64,000 nucleotides of DNA, taken from NCBI GenBank assembly GCA_022709385.1, contig JAKLIX010000006.1, positions 62,001 to 126,000 of the forward strand. The letters are read 5' to 3'. How positions within the stretch are numbered: position 1 is the stretch's first letter; every line of letters starts with the position of its first letter. Of the stretch, positions 62,101 through 64,000 are shown piece by piece. The notes under the pieces are model-generated. The model did not search any database and was not told the DNA's origin. It saw only the letters and a program-made list of their open reading frames with translations. This DNA is from Bacteroidota bacterium. Lineage in GTDB: Bacteria; Bacteroidota; Bacteroidia; Bacteroidales; CAIXZF01. The position numbers were made by a program, and so were the translations under genes.

Positions 62101-64000
62101 ATGAGTGGAAATATGGAGACAACAATGAAGAAATTCGGTACGGCCCCTGTTTTTTTTACGGCCGTCTCCACTATCCTGGGTGCCATCCTTTTTTTGCGTT
62201 TTGCTTATGCCGTAGGAACAGTCGGTTTTTTTGGTGCCTTGTCTCTGATCCTTCTCGGGCATATGGTCACTATTCCGACAGCGCTTGCGCTTTCTGAAAT
62301 AGCCACCAATAAAAGAGTGGAGGGTGGCGGCGAGTATTTCATCGTATCCCGTTCCTTTGGGCTGAATATCGGCACCACCATCGGTATTACACTGTATCTT
62401 TCACAGGCCATCAGTGTGGCATTCTACGTGATCGCCTTTACCGAAACCTTCCAGTTCTTTTTTGACTATCTGAAGGAAACCTACCAGCTGATACTGCCCC
62501 GGCAGGCTGTGAGTTTACCGGTGATGGCGGTACTGTCGGTTTTTATTATGCGGAAAGGGGCTAAGCTGGGAGTTAAGGCATTATACGTGGTTGTTGTCAT
62601 CCTGGCAATATCCCTGCTGTTGTTTTTTGTCGGAAAGCCCCTGGCGGGGATTCAGCAGGGAAGCCCCTTCAGTAATCTTGAGTTCAGGAATTCCGGTGAT
62701 TTTTTTCTGGTGCTAGCCATTATTTTCCCGGCATTTACCGGTATGACCGCCGGAGTGGGCCTTTCCGGGGATCTCAGGAATCCTGCCAAATCCATTCCCA
62801 TGGGCACTGTAGCAGCCACCTTCATCGGTATGATCGTCTATGGTTTCATCTCATATAAACTTGCCGTATCGGCTGCTGCCACCGACCTGGTGCAGGATCA
62901 GTTTGTCATGAGCCGGATCGCCGTGCTGGGCTGGCTGGTTATTCCGCTCGGACTGGCAGCCTCAACCCTTTCTTCGGCCCTGGGATCCATCATGGTTGCA
63001 CCCCGGACCATACAGGCCCTTGCAAATGATCATTCATTTCCGGTGGCCGGTATCAACCAATGGCTCAGCAGGGCCAGATCATCCGATGATGAACCTTTCA
63101 ACGCAAGCCTGCTGACCTGCATGATTGCCTTTGTGTTTGTTGGACTTGGCAGCGTGAATGTGGTTGCCCAGATCATCACGATGTTCTTTCTGATCACATA
63201 CGGCAGCCTGTGCCTGATCTCTTTCCTCAATCATTTCGGTTCATCTCCTTCTTACCGGCCATCATTCAAGTCGAAATGGGTGATATCGCTGATAGGCTTT
63301 CTTACTGCGGTATGGGTCATGTTTAAAATTAACACCACATACAGCCTGGTCGCCTTCGGCCTGATGATACTGCTGCATATATATATAAATGCCATCCATA
63401 AAGACAGGAAAGGGATTTCTTCTGTTTTTATGAATACGATCTTTCAGGTGAACAGAAACCTGCAGCTCTTTCTGCAAAAGGGAAAGATTGTAAAAACCAC
63501 GACAGACTGGAGACCAAGCGTCATCTGTCTTTCGAGGCATTCCTTCCTTCGCGATCATGCTTTCAGACTAACTAACTGGATATCATTTAAGTATGGCTTC
63601 GGCACCTACCTGCATCATATCGTCGGTTATTATTCGAAAAACACGCATGACCAGGCAGTGCAGGAATTGTCGCAGCTGATCAGAAATTATGGAGATGTAA
63701 GCCATGTATATATCGATACCCTGATCTGTCCGTCTTTTACCGCCGCCATCGCACAGTCCATTCAGATTCCGAGTATATCAGGCATGGATTATAATATGAT
63801 GATCCTTGAATACGATAAAGAAAATCCGTCCGGACTGGATGAGATCATCGAAAATTATAAACTGATCCATACTGCCGGTTTCGATATCTGCATCCTTGCT
63901 TCAAGCCGGAGACCCCTGATCTACAAAAATGGGATTCATGTCTGGATTACTACGGAGGATACCGAAAATGCCAACCTGATGATCATCCTGAGTTTTATTT
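62101..64000 (+). CDS. SLC12-like cation-chloride cotransporter (APC superfamily), 3' end outside window
   Basis: Open from ATG 62101 to the window end, 633 complete codons. The N-terminus KKFGTAPVFFTAVSTILGAI runs into the first membrane helix, with LFLRFAYAVGTVGFFGAL next. VEGGGEYFIVSRSFG and TAGVGLSGDLRNPAKSIPMG are close to the SLC12/NKCC consensus (SGD..PxxAIPxG). About ten to twelve membrane helices are visible up to about residue 440. A long soluble tail then starts with TTTDWRPSVICLSRH, like the SLC12 C-terminal domain. Likely role: ion-coupled chloride/cation or amino-acid transport at the inner membrane; the exact substrate is open. A second ATG at 62125 could be the real start. The frame is still open at base 64000, so the gene is partial. 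Confidence 0.85.
   Translation, partial: MSGNMETTMKKFGTAPVFFTAVSTILGAILFLRFAYAVGTVGFFGALSLILLGHMVTIPTALALSEIATNKRVEGGGEYFIVSRSFGLNIGTTIGITLYLSQAISVAFYVIAFTETFQFFFDYLKETYQLILPRQAVSLPVMAVLSVFIMRKGAKLGVKALYVVVVILAISLLLFFVGKPLAGIQQGSPFSNLEFRNSGDFFLVLAIIFPAFTGMTAGVGLSGDLRNPAKSIPMGTVAATFIGMIVYGFISYKLAVSAAATDLVQDQFVMSRIAVLGWLVIPLGLAASTLSSALGSIMVAPRTIQALANDHSFPVAGINQWLSRARSSDDEPFNASLLTCMIAFVFVGLGSVNVVAQIITMFFLITYGSLCLISFLNHFGSSPSYRPSFKSKWVISLIGFLTAVWVMFKINTTYSLVAFGLMILLHIYINAIHKDRKGISSVFMNTIFQVNRNLQLFLQKGKIVKTTTDWRPSVICLSRHSFLRDHAFRLTNWISFKYGFGTYLHHIVGYYSKNTHDQAVQELSQLIRNYGDVSHVYIDTLICPSFTAAIAQSIQIPSISGMDYNMMILEYDKENPSGLDEIIENYKLIHTAGFDICILASSRRPLIYKNGIHVWITTEDTENANLMIILSFI

Overview
The window looks like a chromosomal segment of a Bacteroidota bacterium, probably Bacteroidales-like and marine or environmental. 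The evidence is a fused lpxC/fabZ gene, a PorX-type regulator of the type IX secretion system (T9SS), T9SS sorting domains of both type A and type B, and promoters of the Bacteroidota form TTTG-N~20-TAnnTTTG. Base composition is close to 50% GC. No tRNA, rRNA, CRISPR array or transposase gene was seen.

Region 1 (1-44,900, all minus strand) is dominated by four very large secreted proteins of 2236, 2014, 3045 and 6271 residues, listed in transcription order. All four have a signal peptide, cohesin-like modules, many Ig/PKD-like beta modules and a C-terminal T9SS sorting domain. Three also carry a degenerate dockerin-like module near the C-terminus. The two upstream genes are paralogues that begin with a DNRLRE-type domain, and near-identical promoters and an intergenic repeat family precede them. 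The 6271-residue gene contains 36 copies of a 94-residue (282-bp) module, nested in a higher-order repeat of exactly 4,698 bp. Downstream of it, tightly packed or overlapping, come tex, an outer-membrane beta-barrel gene and the first 17 codons of a cupin_5-like gene.

Region 2 (44,903-50,549) holds a minus-strand aroB-aroA-lutA-like run, diverging from plus-strand rtcB and a single-domain proline dehydrogenase. Region 3 (50,591-55,054) has a plus-strand CAP-domain lipoprotein converging on a minus-strand porX-tsaE-ald run. Region 4 (55,181-64,000, plus strand) carries an HD-domain phosphohydrolase, the lipid A genes lpxD, lpxC/fabZ and lpxA, an ABC ATPase, a class I/II aminotransferase and the first 633 codons of an SLC12-like cation-chloride cotransporter that runs off the window.

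Functionally, the four giants look like T9SS cargo that could build a surface matrix or adhesin. The cohesin-like and dockerin-like modules allow, but do not prove, non-covalent assembly among them. PorX, about 9 kb away, belongs to the family that controls T9SS genes. The remaining genes are housekeeping: shikimate pathway, lipid A synthesis, RNA repair, t6A modification and amino-acid metabolism.
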